Source: Cladophialophora immunda (Eukaryota > Ascomycota > Eurotiomycetes > Chaetothyriales > Herpotrichiellaceae). From it: a DNA stretch of 64,000 nt. Both the position numbers and the translations under genes were made by a program. The notes under the pieces were generated by a model. That model was not told the origin of the DNA and did not search any database. It saw only the letters and a program-made list of their open reading frames with translations. Positions 44,261 through 54,545 of this stretch are shown here, piece by piece (the first letter of the stretch is position 1; the number at the start of each line of letters is the position of its first letter). The stretch spans positions 4,960,001 to 5,024,000 of the forward strand of contig NW_015622541.1 of NCBI RefSeq assembly GCF_000835495.1, in the 5' to 3' direction.

Positions 44261-45517
44261 TGATTGCACAGGTTTCGGGAGTCTGGGGATTGAATTCAAT
44301 TGTTCCAACTTCTGCTCATCCAAACAGATGCCGTTGCCCGATGACAGCCTCGTTCGATTACGACCGTGCTCTTCAGCGACCAAGGTTTCGATTCCTGGCT
44401 CAAGGAGAGCTTATCGCGAATTCCAAAGGAAGCCAGCTCGGCCCGAAGCCAATGCGTGCTATCCAACACCCCGATTTCCACTGCAACAGTCATTCCCTAA
44501 GATCGCCCAAACCCAGCCGCCAGAGCTGGAGACCGCGACCAATATGCCGCTTTGGTATAAAGACATCCAATTCCCGTACTTGACTCCCGTCAGGACGCGA
44601 TTTGGGCCGCAAACACTCGTTTTATGCTTTCAACCACGGCTCTTGTCCGCTCCTAAAGATCCATACCTTGGCGCTACACAACACAGCAGGTTCTGTCTGG
44701 TCCCTCCTTAATTTATCCGTGCTGGCTCTTTCGCCGCCGCCAAACTCAATAATATGAAGGGAGTAGAAAGGAAATGGGGATGATTGGTTTTGATATTTTT
44801 GGGGCTTTCTTTTTGGGGGGTATATTCTTTGCGATACCGGGATTCGTTGTCAGGTCGAATGTGTTGAACACTAGCAATGTTTTCAGGGCCGACATACATC
44901 TATCTGAGTGTTTATAGAGCTCAGAGCGAGCCAGATTGAGCAGGCTGGGAATCACGGAGCTGTGGTCGTTACTTTTGTTGGGCGGCAATATCAGGGGTTT
45001 CACGAACCTGTCGTCACCTTTGCACTAAGATACATTATATTTCCCCCCGATTCGGGCAAGAAACATAGGAAAGGAGGGAATAGGTGTGAGGACGTTTGGG
45101 TAATGTTGTCAACTAGTACTATGTCACGCTTATCTATGTGATACTAATAAAGTAACAATTTCCCTTACACGAAACTACGCCGAAACTCTTCTGCTTTCTA
45201 AGCGTTGAATCGTTATCAATAGGACCATACGATATAGAACATAGTACTCAGCTACGTAAATCGTCAGTGCCTCCTGTGTGGTGTATGTCCTGATAAGTGG
45301 ATCGGCGGTGACCATTAGATCGACAAGCACTGATACCTACGGGGCTGTAAAAGGCTGAATTTGTATAGAGACTGGTAAGGATGCCCTGGTGTACCAACAG
45401 GCACGTTGCCAAAGGAGGCAATACTGATGACCATAGTCCAAAAGAGTTCCTTTGTTTCAATCAGGAACACTTGTACGAACACTACCATGGATAAATTCTG
45501 CTAATTGCAATCAGTAC
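44261..45517. other. 1.25-kb region without supported genes
   Basis: A 181-codon plus-strand frame (44166-44711) overlaps the zinc-ribbon gene in another frame and looks like its shadow plus chance sequence. The rest is AT-richer than average with no family signal. Confidence 0.3.
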
Positions 45518-47950
45518 CTAGGGTACAGGACCTCCGCTTGCCGATTGCTCGACATCTTCCGTTTTCCTCCATCTCAGCCGTGTCAAAGCAGGCATTCCTG
45601 GAACCGAAATCATTTCCAAAAGCCATCTTTTTGTTTCATCCGGATGAAACGAGGCACCAACGCCCAACCATGCCCTCAAAATTAACGAATACAAAACCTG
45701 CTGAGCGTATGCAAGCCCCAGTACCGAGGTCAAAAGAACGATACATATACCCATAAAAGATGAAAAGTTGGGAGTCGCGAAGGGAAAGATTTCCTGTCTG
45801 ATCTGATTATCCATGGAGAACATCCCTTGTGTAAGAACCAGTGGAGTGAAGAACTGCAGTGTTGAAGTGGATACTAAGCCTGTGCTCCATTCAAGTCTAC
45901 CAGTGTTATAGACTCACCATCACGACATATCCCATCCAGTTGTTCTCCTTTGCGAGCTCTCTCTGGTCATTGCCCAATCTAAGTTCAAGCTGCATGGGTG
46001 AAATGTTAGTTGCAAGCTTTGGAATTCAAATAACTATGTGAAAGCGGAGGAAACTCACGTTCTGGCTAAAGCAATTGCAAGAGTGCGCTGTATCCTCAAG
46101 TGTTTTCTTCATGGATTTCAGGTCGTCAAAAATTGACCGAAGGGCACAAAACGACATGTTAATCGTAGATGCTCCAGGGACGTCGAGGAAATAAGTAGCA
46201 GACTCCAAGCAAAACTTGTCGCAGGCATCGACGGTCCGTGTTAGACATGGTGACAAAAGCGTCAAAAGTCTCCTAGCGTCAACGGCCCACTGGACTAGCT
46301 TTTGCATTTCTTTTCTCTGCTCTTTGTCTCCTCTGAAATAGCGACTGGTTCTTTGCCGCGTGAGAGCGTAAGAGCGTTCCTATCGAGCATGTTAATCGGC
46401 TGGGCCAGCGAAGATACGGGGCTACTATAAATAACGTTAGCTTAGTGGTCAAGAAATCTATCACTAGTCTGGCTATGCAGGCTGTGAAAGCGATCTCTGA
46501 GCACCAGACCTCGTGCCGCCCTCCAAGTTGTAACGTACCGGTACCTCATAGTTCTGAACGCTTTGGGCTACATTCCTGACCACTTGTCGCCATTCAGTTC
46601 GGATTTGGTGCAGACGACACTGGAATACGAGCAGAAACCACTCCCGCGGATCCTTGATGTTGTCCTCGAGTGGAAAGCATCCATATGTGCAAGGATCCAT
46701 GAAAAGCCCCCCACTCTCACCCTCTTCGATATATGTCATGACGGTTTCCCTAGCCTCGTTACCACAGTCGAAGTAAGACTCGACAAAGCAGTACCCCACC
46801 CATCTCCAGATATCCGTTCCAGCAACCACGCAAGAAGTTTGCGCTTGATGTATGAATGAAAGTTGTCCGTCATTTTGCCAGTTAAGAAAAGAGACGTCGT
46901 GGGACTGTCTCATTGGTCGGCCATTAGAATCTTGTCGGTGATCTTCGATTTGAGCTTCTGCGTCCCTCCAGGCATAATATGGTAGGTGAAATGCAAGCTC
47001 AAACATGCGATATCCTGCCAACTACACGACAAGAGTGTGAGTGCCCAACTTCATTACTTGCTTGCAAGTGATAGCGTCAGATTTGGCATACTTACCACAA
47101 AAGTCACCCCAATAAACGTCTGAGCAGCAAGATGTCTATAGAGGATATCTCGAAGGGCATATGCTTGGAGCCTTGATGCTGTTCCGATAAGTGCATGGAT
47201 GACCCAACCGTCAGGGTCAGTTACAAATCTTGCTCGAATGTCAGTGTCTGTGAGTGAAGCCACGGCAGCAGTGGGGAATATTTCACGCACATTAGTCTCC
47301 GCTCTGCATCTGGTTGCTTCGGATCGCCTTCATCCAAGAGGGCGTCAACGGTCGCATATGCAGAATTCTGAGTGCTAGCCATTGTTCCGCTTTGGCTGTC
47401 GGCCTCGCAGGATTCGATTAAGCACTCTCGGCATAGGAAAAAGCGCTAGCTAAACTTTAGCTTGGGCGTACTTTAAGTGAGGCCGCTGTAGACCAGATCC
47501 CAGTCGGCTTACCGGTGCGTTCAATGCATTGTACAACTCGCGCGCTGTCAGAGCGCCTCTCTGCGTCCTCGCCTGAACTTTTCCTTCTCTGAAGTGTCTT
47601 TCATCTAACCAAGCATTCTGGGGTAACGAACTGTAGATGGCCTCTGTTTCTCCGAGGAGCTGTTTGAACGTCGATTTGTGGCAAAATGCAAGCACAATAT
47701 CGGCCTCTGGAGTACAGGAGTCAGATTGGTCAGGTCCTCGCATGAACCCTCTGATTGCATTCTCTAAATCTGAGAGCCAGCCAGGGCTTCCGACTGGGCT
47801 TTCTGATTCCCAGTCGGCAATGGACTTGAGGTAAGATTCGTTTTCTGATTTATAGCACAGATCCCGGCGCGTCGAGAATTCTGGGTCCCAGCAGATATTC
47901 AACAAGGAGCTGTGCGCTTGAACAGTCACCAAGCTTGGTTGTATGGTCAT
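45518..47950 (-). CDS. Conserved fungal protein of unknown function with C-terminal membrane segment, 645 aa
   Basis: Seven exons (47950-47513, 47445-47291, 47228-47096, 47021-46539, 46379-46059, 45989-45918, 45853-45518) join in consistent phases to 645 residues. Acidic N-terminal sequence is followed by a Cys-containing R-F-F-L-C-R-E-C-L segment, then a helical region (F-E-L-A-F-H-L-P-Y-Y-A-W, W-R-W-V-G-Y-C-F-V-E-S-Y-F-D). The most conserved-looking block reads L-S-P-C-L-T-R-T-V-D-A and F-C-L-E-S-A-T-Y-F-L-D. It runs into F-S-Q-N-L-E-L-R-L-G-N-D-Q-R-E-L-A and M-F-S-M-D. One clear membrane span lies near residues 550-580. The layout recalls fungal CorA-like families with a long cytosolic domain before membrane helices, but no G-M-N motif is seen and I do not assign transport. 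Intron 4, at 159 bp, is the least certain. Confidence 0.7.
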
Positions 47951-49427
47951 CTGAGGCTGTTCAGGGTCGTCTAGACATATCCCAGGGGAGCGGGCTGATC
48001 AAAAAAAATTGCAGGCCAAACAACGAGGTGATATTAGCATTGTCAAAATAGAGACAATGTCGACGCATACCCAGCAGGAGGAGGCTCCCAAATTAGACAG
48101 ACGGCTGGCGAGTTCACACTGTAGTACAAACTCCTCACCATTCGATTTCTATGGCCCTAATTCTACCACGATCAAAGTCATGGTTGCCTTCGGTACAGCT
48201 GTACTAGCGGGTTAGGACATAAATCGGTCTCGCTACAATTCTGCCTTTTGGACTTTGATCTTCCTTCGGGCGGCGAAAGGTGGAACCGACCATTCTGGTG
48301 AAAAGTTTGCGAGGTGCGTTTGACATGATTTGAGTAAATTCGTTCTTGTGCTGGCATGGCTTCTCAGAGACGTGGCACGATGCGATCTTGAAGACCGTTC
48401 GCATGCTTACACGTGGGAAGTCGGGCCTATTTTTGTGTTCGCGTTGCAGACCATTGGTGAGGACGTCTCCTCGACCCAAAGTAAGGCAGCGACTGACCAC
48501 GTTGTAGACGCAAACCTGCGAATCGGCTTGATCGTCACATAGCATTGCAGCCTGATGACTTCGGCGTCAGGCCAATAAGATAGTATAGCTCAATGTCGGC
48601 TGAAGAAGGTATCTTTGCAGCGCTAGCACGGCTTTCTGTCTGTTGTAACCATCGATGCCAGGAATGGACTCTTCCGAATCCGACTCCGACCACCCTACTA
48701 CCACCACTAGGGGGGATCGACTTCTTGTGTCGACTCCTTAAGTAATCAGCCCCCTGATTGTGTGGAGTAGGGTTATTCCGCTCCTCAAATCTAATATAGT
48801 ATAGACTGAGACCTGAATTTAGCTCCTCTACTACCAGAGAAGATTGGACGAGAGAGTATCGCCAGCATTATTTCGCTTATCTTTTCTAATCCTTTAGCCA
48901 CCTTTCTAATATAGTTAGACACGTCTCAAGAATGTCAGGATAGGAGTTGACTAGGAATCGACTCCTCTAACTTCAAGCAGGAATTGCAAATCCTTTGGGA
49001 GTCGAATCTGACTTAAGGAGTCGATTCCTGGCCATCGCTGGTCGTAACTAGACTTGAAGTAGTCGTACCACACGCCCTGAGACAAACGTAACACATGGTT
49101 TGACAACACCTTTCCGACTCGTCCCACGTGATGACAGATACAGAAGACATGCGACTGAGCGGGACACTCGCATGTTCTGGTTCAAGGGAGATATCAATTA
49201 CGCTAGCTTTGCTATTTACTGTCTTGTTCTGCCGGTTCCATAAGCTGTGCTTAGATCCAGCTTCACTTGCCTCTTTCGCGGCCAGTCCGGTCTGGCCCGG
49301 TGTTGCAAGCTGTTTCAACAGTCACACGGCCGTCTTAAGGTGTTATAGCTTGCTGGTCCGTGCTTACTTTCTCCTTTGTTCCTCACATACTTACAACAAC
49401 CACCCATCGAAAGTCTACGGTATCGTG
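47951..49427. other. 1.5-kb gene-poor region with a small inverted-repeat element
   Basis: No gene is supported. The 48.7-49.05 kb part is AT-richer and holds the inverted-repeat element described separately. A short frame at 48058-48215 lacks features. The right end contains the 3' flank of the MFS gene. Confidence 0.35.
48730..49024. repeat. 295-bp element with 14-bp inverted terminal repeats
   Basis: TCGACTCCTTAAGT at 48730-48743 is exactly reverse-complementary to 49011-49024. The interior is AT-rich and contains a duplicated TCTAATATAGT unit (near 48788 and 48906). There is no coding capacity. The size and layout suggest a MITE-like or decayed transposon remnant. No target-site duplication is clear. 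Confidence 0.5.
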
Positions 49428-51698
49428 TCACAGCGTGTATTTGAACAGCGGCGACCGGTCTCCCATCTTTGCTAGGTCTTCGTCGGTGTACATGTCTCGG
49501 ACCTCCTCTTCAGTCAGCCGCTCCTTTTCTTTGTTGATCCGGGCATAGACGACGTCCAGAACGATCACCGCGCCGATCCCGGCAACGGAGAAGGCCAGCG
49601 AACAGCCGAACCCCGTCGGGTACGAGGGCGCCTCGGAGGACTGATAGATGTAGGACCCGCCGACGGAACCGCAGTTGTTCAAGGTGAAGAGGTAGGCCAG
49701 CCCAATGGCCCTCTTGGACGGGCCGGCCAGGTTGTTGGACATCCACGTGGCATTCCCGGGCGTCAGGGGATAGCTGCCAACGGCGGCGAGGATGACGGCA
49801 AAGAAGCAAGCGCCGATATGGTGCTTAATCGAAGTGGATAGGGCAGCCAGGATGCTGTACGCGACAATTTGGCAGACCTGGAGACGGGAAAAACACAGTC
49901 GTCAGTCAGTTGTCATGATTGAGGCACAGAAACAAGCCAAGAGAAAGAGTTGAATGCCGGTCTAGCTTCCTTGCAAGGAGTTGACCAAAAGGGACACTAG
50001 GGAACCGACGCACCAGCGGGATAACCAGGAAATATGATCGCCGCTTGAATCTGTCGGACAAGCGACCAAATACATAAGCACTGATGGCGCCACAAAAATA
50101 AGGGGGAATCGTCCTGGTTTGAGCAATAGAAGGGAGAGGGTTAGCATATTGACTCATGCATACATGCACCTTGAAATAGACATAAACATAAACATAAAAA
50201 CCTGTGGCACCGCAACAGACGGGGCGTAGAACATAAGAACGAAACCAGGGGTTCTCGGGGAAGGGAGAAGGGTTTGTCCTCGCGGACGGGGTCATACATC
50301 AATTGAGCATTGCTGGAGGTGTAGCCCATATTTTTGATGATCTGGGGCATGGTGAACTTCAAGCCGTAACCCGGGATGGACTCGGACCAGGCCACCACGG
50401 CCATGACATAGAGCTGCCAGTCGCCGATGACGGACCAGAAGACGGCCCAGCTGAAGTTGCGGCCCTTGGAGTGGACGTGCTGACCACCGTCTTGGGACAC
50501 CAGGCGCGCGGTGAGATAGCGCTGCTCGTCCTCGGTGAGCCAGCTGCAGTGCTTCTCGGGTGTGTCGGCTAGCAGGAAGGGCACCAGGACGCCGACAGCG
50601 ACGGTCACGATGCCCTCGATGATAAAGATCCACCGCCACCCCGCGACGCCGGCCAGGCCGTCCATCTTGACCAGCGCGTAGGCGAGGAGCCCGGAGAAGG
50701 CCCCAGCGATGGCGGCCCCGGCGTAGAAGATGGCCAGCCGCGCCGACAGTTCGAACTTCGTGTACCACTTGTTGAGAAGCAGGACCGCGCCGGGGAAGAA
50801 GCCTGTAGGTCAATCCATGTCCGTTGGTCAACACTCCATCCGGGATGGGGTTCAGAGAGGGGGTATGCAGCAACTGCTCAAGTTGCAGAGACGGAGGGGG
50901 TGCCAAAGACGGATGAAGTAGGGGTCAGGGCCAGTGGAGGAGGATGGATGGAATTGATGTCCATCCAAGAGAGCACACGTACCAGCCTCGAGGGCGCCCA
51001 TGACGAGTCGCACTGCCAGGAGTCCGCCATAGTTGTTGACCACGCCGTGAAGAGTCATCATAACTCCCCATGCCATTGTGAGTCCCCCAATCCACCATGA
51101 CGGACGAAAGGCAAAGTACTTTTCCAGGACGGCATTGCTAGGAACCTCTGTATGTGGGTTATGTATAACGATCAGTCTCCCGATGAAAACGCCAGTCGAT
51201 GGGGAAAGCGAGAGAGAGGGGAGGGAGGGAGGGCTGAGTCTGACGGGATTCCTCACTGACCGAAAATGATGTAGGTGACAAAGAACAGGGACAAGGCCAC
51301 GTTGTACTGATTTCCAGCCATGTGAAGGTCTTCCAGCATTCCCTGCAGGGCACACGGTCCCAGTATGAGTGAGTGAGCATTACAAAACGCACTTTGGGTT
51401 GCTGCAAAGAGGTCCCGGAGCGGGCAGCATGTCGACGCACCTCGATTTTGGCATTGGCGATGTTTGACCGATCCAAAAACGCTAGGAGATAGAGGGAGAC
51501 GAGCATGGGGATCGTCCGCAAGTCGACCTTCCACATCAGCCGTTTCTTGACGTCGGGAGGCAGCTCGACGAAATCCGAGTTGGGATCAGGACGACCCTGC
51601 TCGCGCAGTTCGACGTGTCCAGCTCCTTTGCGCTCCATGTCGTGAACCGCCTCAGGCGCAACAGTCACGGGCTCGAGCCGCTGTTCGCTTGAGTCCAT
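49428..51698 (-). CDS. MFS transporter, Dal5/ACS family, candidate sugar-acid carrier, 519 aa
   Basis: Six exons (51698-51441, 51342-51261, 51147-50983, 50802-50298, 50113-50014, 49877-49428) give 519 residues with consistent phases; introns are 98-184 bp. Family marks: F-L-D-R-S-N-I-A-N-A-K in TM1, E-V-P-S-N-A-V-L-E-K, G-A-L-E-A-G-F-F-P-G-A-V-L in TM4, G-W-R-W-I-F-I-I-E-G in TM6, and the C-terminal D-R-S-P-L-F-K-Y-T-L. The group takes up organic anions with protons. The gene is followed upstream, on the same strand, by a sugar-acid dehydratase and a Zn2Cys6 regulator. Its promoter carries two copies of a palindrome that also occurs in the dehydratase promoter. Together these make a sugar acid the most likely cargo; that is inference. 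Confidence 0.93.
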
Positions 51699-52093
51699 GA
51701 GATTGGTCGATACGTCTCTATACTGTGAGGCAGGGTTGATAAGTGATGTATATGTAAGACAGAACCAAATAGTGGGGAGAGTTGATAATGACTCGAAGGA
51801 AGGAACCTGGAGTGGAATGATTCTGGAGGGCCTTCAAAGTTGAATAGTCAAGCAGGCCTGTCAGTCGCTCACTCAAAGGCAGCGTGGAAATGAACCACCA
51901 AGGGCCTCCCCCTTTTTCTTTTTGCTTTTATATATTGCAAGCCACTCACGCACCCCAAAGAAAAGCTTTGCATGGGCCGCCCTCCATCCGACCCTTGAGG
52001 ATCAAACCGCTTCCCCCTGGGGTGGGATAGTCTAGCCTCTGGCGAAAAGAGGAGCGGTATCTCCTTCCTCCCGCTTATTGCGAGCCTGGTTGA

Positions 52094-52122
52094 GAGACCT
52101 CTTTTTCCAGCGAAGAGGTCTC
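52094..52122. repeat. 10-bp inverted repeat in the carrier promoter
   Basis: GAGACCTCTT (52094-52103) and AAGAGGTCTC (52113-52122) form a perfect inverted repeat with a 9-nt spacer. It does not match the CGG palindromes nearby and may be a site for another dimeric regulator or a hairpin. Confidence 0.5.
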
Positions 52123-52173
52123 AATTTTTGACAAAGTTGAGTGAGGTCGCCCCCTTCCTACCATCAGGTTGGA

Positions 52174-52193
52174 CGGAATAAGTTCTTATTCCG
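52174..52193. promoter_or_regulatory. Candidate Zn2Cys6 operator, CGGRATA-N6-TATYCCG, copy 1
   Basis: The 20-mer CGGAATAAGTTCTTATTCCG is a perfect palindrome apart from its central dinucleotide. Inverted CGG/CCG triplets 14 bp apart are the form of site bound by Zn2Cys6 dimers. It lies about 480 bp upstream of the carrier start. Confidence 0.6.
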
Positions 52194-52242
52194 CCTTCTC
52201 CACCCGCCCAAAAGCCAATAGTATTAGGTGGCACTAGAGGCG

Positions 52243-52262
52243 CGGGATAACAGGCTATTCCG
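52243..52262. promoter_or_regulatory. Candidate Zn2Cys6 operator, CGGRATA-N6-TATYCCG, copy 2
   Basis: CGGGATAACAGGCTATTCCG has the same outer seven bases on each side (with R/Y changes) and the same spacing as copy 1, 50 bp away. The flanking TATTCCGCCT is also shared with copy 1. Confidence 0.6.
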
Positions 52263-52637
52263 CCTCGCTAAAGAGAACGCGACCTGTACCGAGGACCTCG
52301 TACCGGTCTCGCGACTCGGTCTTGGGGGTCAGAAAGGGGCCTAGCGACATGCCAGACGGGACGGAAGTCCCCCGTGTTCTTGAAGATGAATGAATATAAC
52401 AAGTCTTGTTTGGTTAGGACCCAAAGCAAATAGAGTGGTCAGACAGAATACTGTAATTCTAATCGAACTGATGGACTTTCATAATCGTCGCATCAACGGA
52501 GGTCTTGGAAGTCGAGTCACTGCGGAGCCAGCAATCGGACTCGCCTCTCTTCGCAGAACGAGTCAAGTACCGACCGGGAATTATTCTGTTCGGCAAACCA
52601 ATCGATTATATGTATAGAGCATTTGTGGCTTATCTAT

Positions 52638-53989
52638 CTATTGGTCAACGACAAAGCCATCAAAATGCGGCCTCATGCTGATGGGTTGGACCAATGGTGG
52701 CCGGATCTCCTGCGCCTTCTCGACGACGTTCACGCCCAAGCCCGGCCCGCTGGGGATGTCGACGAAGCCGTCTTTGGGGACGGGCACCAGGTCGACGATA
52801 TCGGCACCAAGGTGGGTGGTCGTCGAGGTGAAGGAGCCGGACTCGAACCCCGTCGCGTACTCCTGGATGGCAAAGTTGGGGATAGCCGCGGCGACCTGAA
52901 GACAGGCGGCCAGGCCAATGGGCGACAACGGGTTGTGCGGCACGACCTGGACGTGATGGGCCTCGGCCATGGCAGCGACCTTCTTGGCCCCAGTGATGCC
53001 GCCGCAGACAGCGACGTCGATGCGTGCGAACTCCACGGCGTCGCGCGCCAGCAGGGCCTGGAACTCGTAGATGGTACAGAAGCGCTCGCCCGTCGCGACG
53101 GGGACCGAGATGCGGTCCGCCACGCGCGCCATGGCGTCCGCGTTCTCCGGCCGAATGGGGTCCTCGACGAACATCGGGCATGTGTCCTTGATGCCGTTGC
53201 AGAAGGTCACCGCCTCCGCGGGAGTGAGGCGCCGGTGGAGCTCGATGAGGAGGTCCACCTTATCGCCGACGACCTCCCGCATGCGCTTGACGTTGTCGAT
53301 CGCGTCGTTCATCTTCTTGACGTGCGTCTTAAAGTACACTTGATCGTTACCCTCGTCGAGGAACGGGTTGATGTGCCCGAACGCCGTGAATCCGAGGTCC
53401 ATCTTTCGCCGGCACTCGGCCAGCACGCCTTCGATCGTTTTCTCGTAGATGTGCCCGTAGACGCGCGCCTTGGTACGGCAGGCTCCCCCGAGGAGTTCGT
53501 AAATTGGCACTCCGAGCACCTTGCCCTTGATGTCCCACAGCGCGATGTCGATGGCTGAGATGGCCGCGTTGATCGCCAGGCCCTGGAAGTAGCTGAACCG
53601 GTGCATCACATTCCAGTGGTGCTCGATCGTGAACGCCGCCTTGCCCTCGAGATATTCCGCAAATCGCTCAATGGCCGTCGCTGCTGCCTGGATATGGCCC
53701 CAGATTCCAGCTTCCCCCCAACCAACAATCCCAGTGTCGGTTTCCACCCGGGCGAACATAAATTGTCCAACGTGGAGGGGCGCGACAGATTTGATCCGCG
53801 GCCCATTCACGCGTGCCTAGTTCAAGAGGAAACAGAAACAGTCAGTCAGTCATCATGTTGTGTAGTAGCAACTCCCACAGCCAGCCAATTTTGATGCAAG
53901 GAGAGTGAAGCGCATGCGCTGAGCTGCCCACTTACCAGTGGTTTGGTGACCCCGTTGGTCTGGCGGCCAGCAATTCCTTCTTCACCCAT
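52638..53989 (-). CDS. Enolase-superfamily sugar-acid dehydratase (galactonate/mannonate dehydratase-like), 410 aa
   Basis: Exons 53989-53936 and 53816-52638 are joined in phase 0 by a 119-bp intron (410 residues). The protein has the mandelate racemase/muconate lactonizing enzyme layout: an N-terminal capping domain (G-W-G-E-A-G-I-W-G-H), then A-I-D-I-A-L-W-D-I-K-G-K and the barrel. Metal ligands are probably Glu in I-E-L-H-R-R (this position is Asp in classical GalD/ManD), Glu in F-V-E-D-P and Glu in T-G-E-R-F. The catalytic His lies in V-P-H-N-P-L-S-P-I-G. Such enzymes remove water from aldonic acids to give 2-keto-3-deoxy acids. The exact sugar acid cannot be read from the sequence. A class II aldolase, a reductase, a carrier and a regulator lie alongside. 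Confidence 0.88.
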
Positions 53990-54545
53990 TGTATTCTAGA
54001 GAGGACCAGGTTTGCAAGATTGGATAGCAATCGATCGACGAAGGTCGTACAAAAAAATTTCATCTACAACCACGGTCACGTCCGCCATCTCACATGGTCA
54101 AAGTCGAGGCCGCTGCGCTCCATTGTATACTTGAGGGGTAGCAGGAGATAGTGGCGGAATAAGACACTATCCCGCTGTTTCTGCGCCCCTTGTGGGGCGG
54201 TGGGCTGAAGAACTGCGGGATCCATGATCTAGGACTTCGTTGTATTCGCCAGAATTTCCAATCGCAAGTGCCGAAGTCCAAAACGTGCGACCCATGTCGT
54301 TCCAATGCCGAAACTCGGGGATGCCGTCTAAGCCTAGAAGGCTACACGTAGCGTCGCTCAACTGGCATTTGGAAAAGGCCCCTGTAGGTGGCCAGCCACA
54401 CACGGCAGAGGAGACTAGCCAAAGACCAGATGGGGTGTGAGAAGAGGAAGAGCAGGCGAACGAATGTCATGGATTCGAATTTTAGTAGGAGGCAACTCGG
54501 CAGTCACGATTTTTGTCTGTTTGCTCCTTCTTTGGAGAAGGATGA
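53990..54545. promoter_or_regulatory. Promoter region of the dehydratase gene
   Basis: About 560 bp between the dehydratase start and the regulator stop. It holds the third copy of the CGGRATA-N6-TATYCCG palindrome, roughly 165 bp upstream of the dehydratase ATG. No gene is supported. Confidence 0.6.
54155..54174. promoter_or_regulatory. Candidate Zn2Cys6 operator, CGGRATA-N6-TATYCCG, copy 3
   Basis: CGGAATAAGACACTATCCCG matches copies 1 and 2 in both outer heptamers and in spacing. It shares CGGAATAAG with copy 1. It is the only such site near the dehydratase start. Confidence 0.6.

Larger units (their letters stand above)
51699..52637. promoter_or_regulatory. Promoter region of the cluster MFS carrier
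   Basis: About 940 bp upstream of the carrier start and downstream of the dehydratase stop. It contains a TATATA run near 51932, a 10-bp inverted repeat (52094-52122) and two copies of the CGGRATA-N6-TATYCCG palindrome. No gene is seen. Confidence 0.6.
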
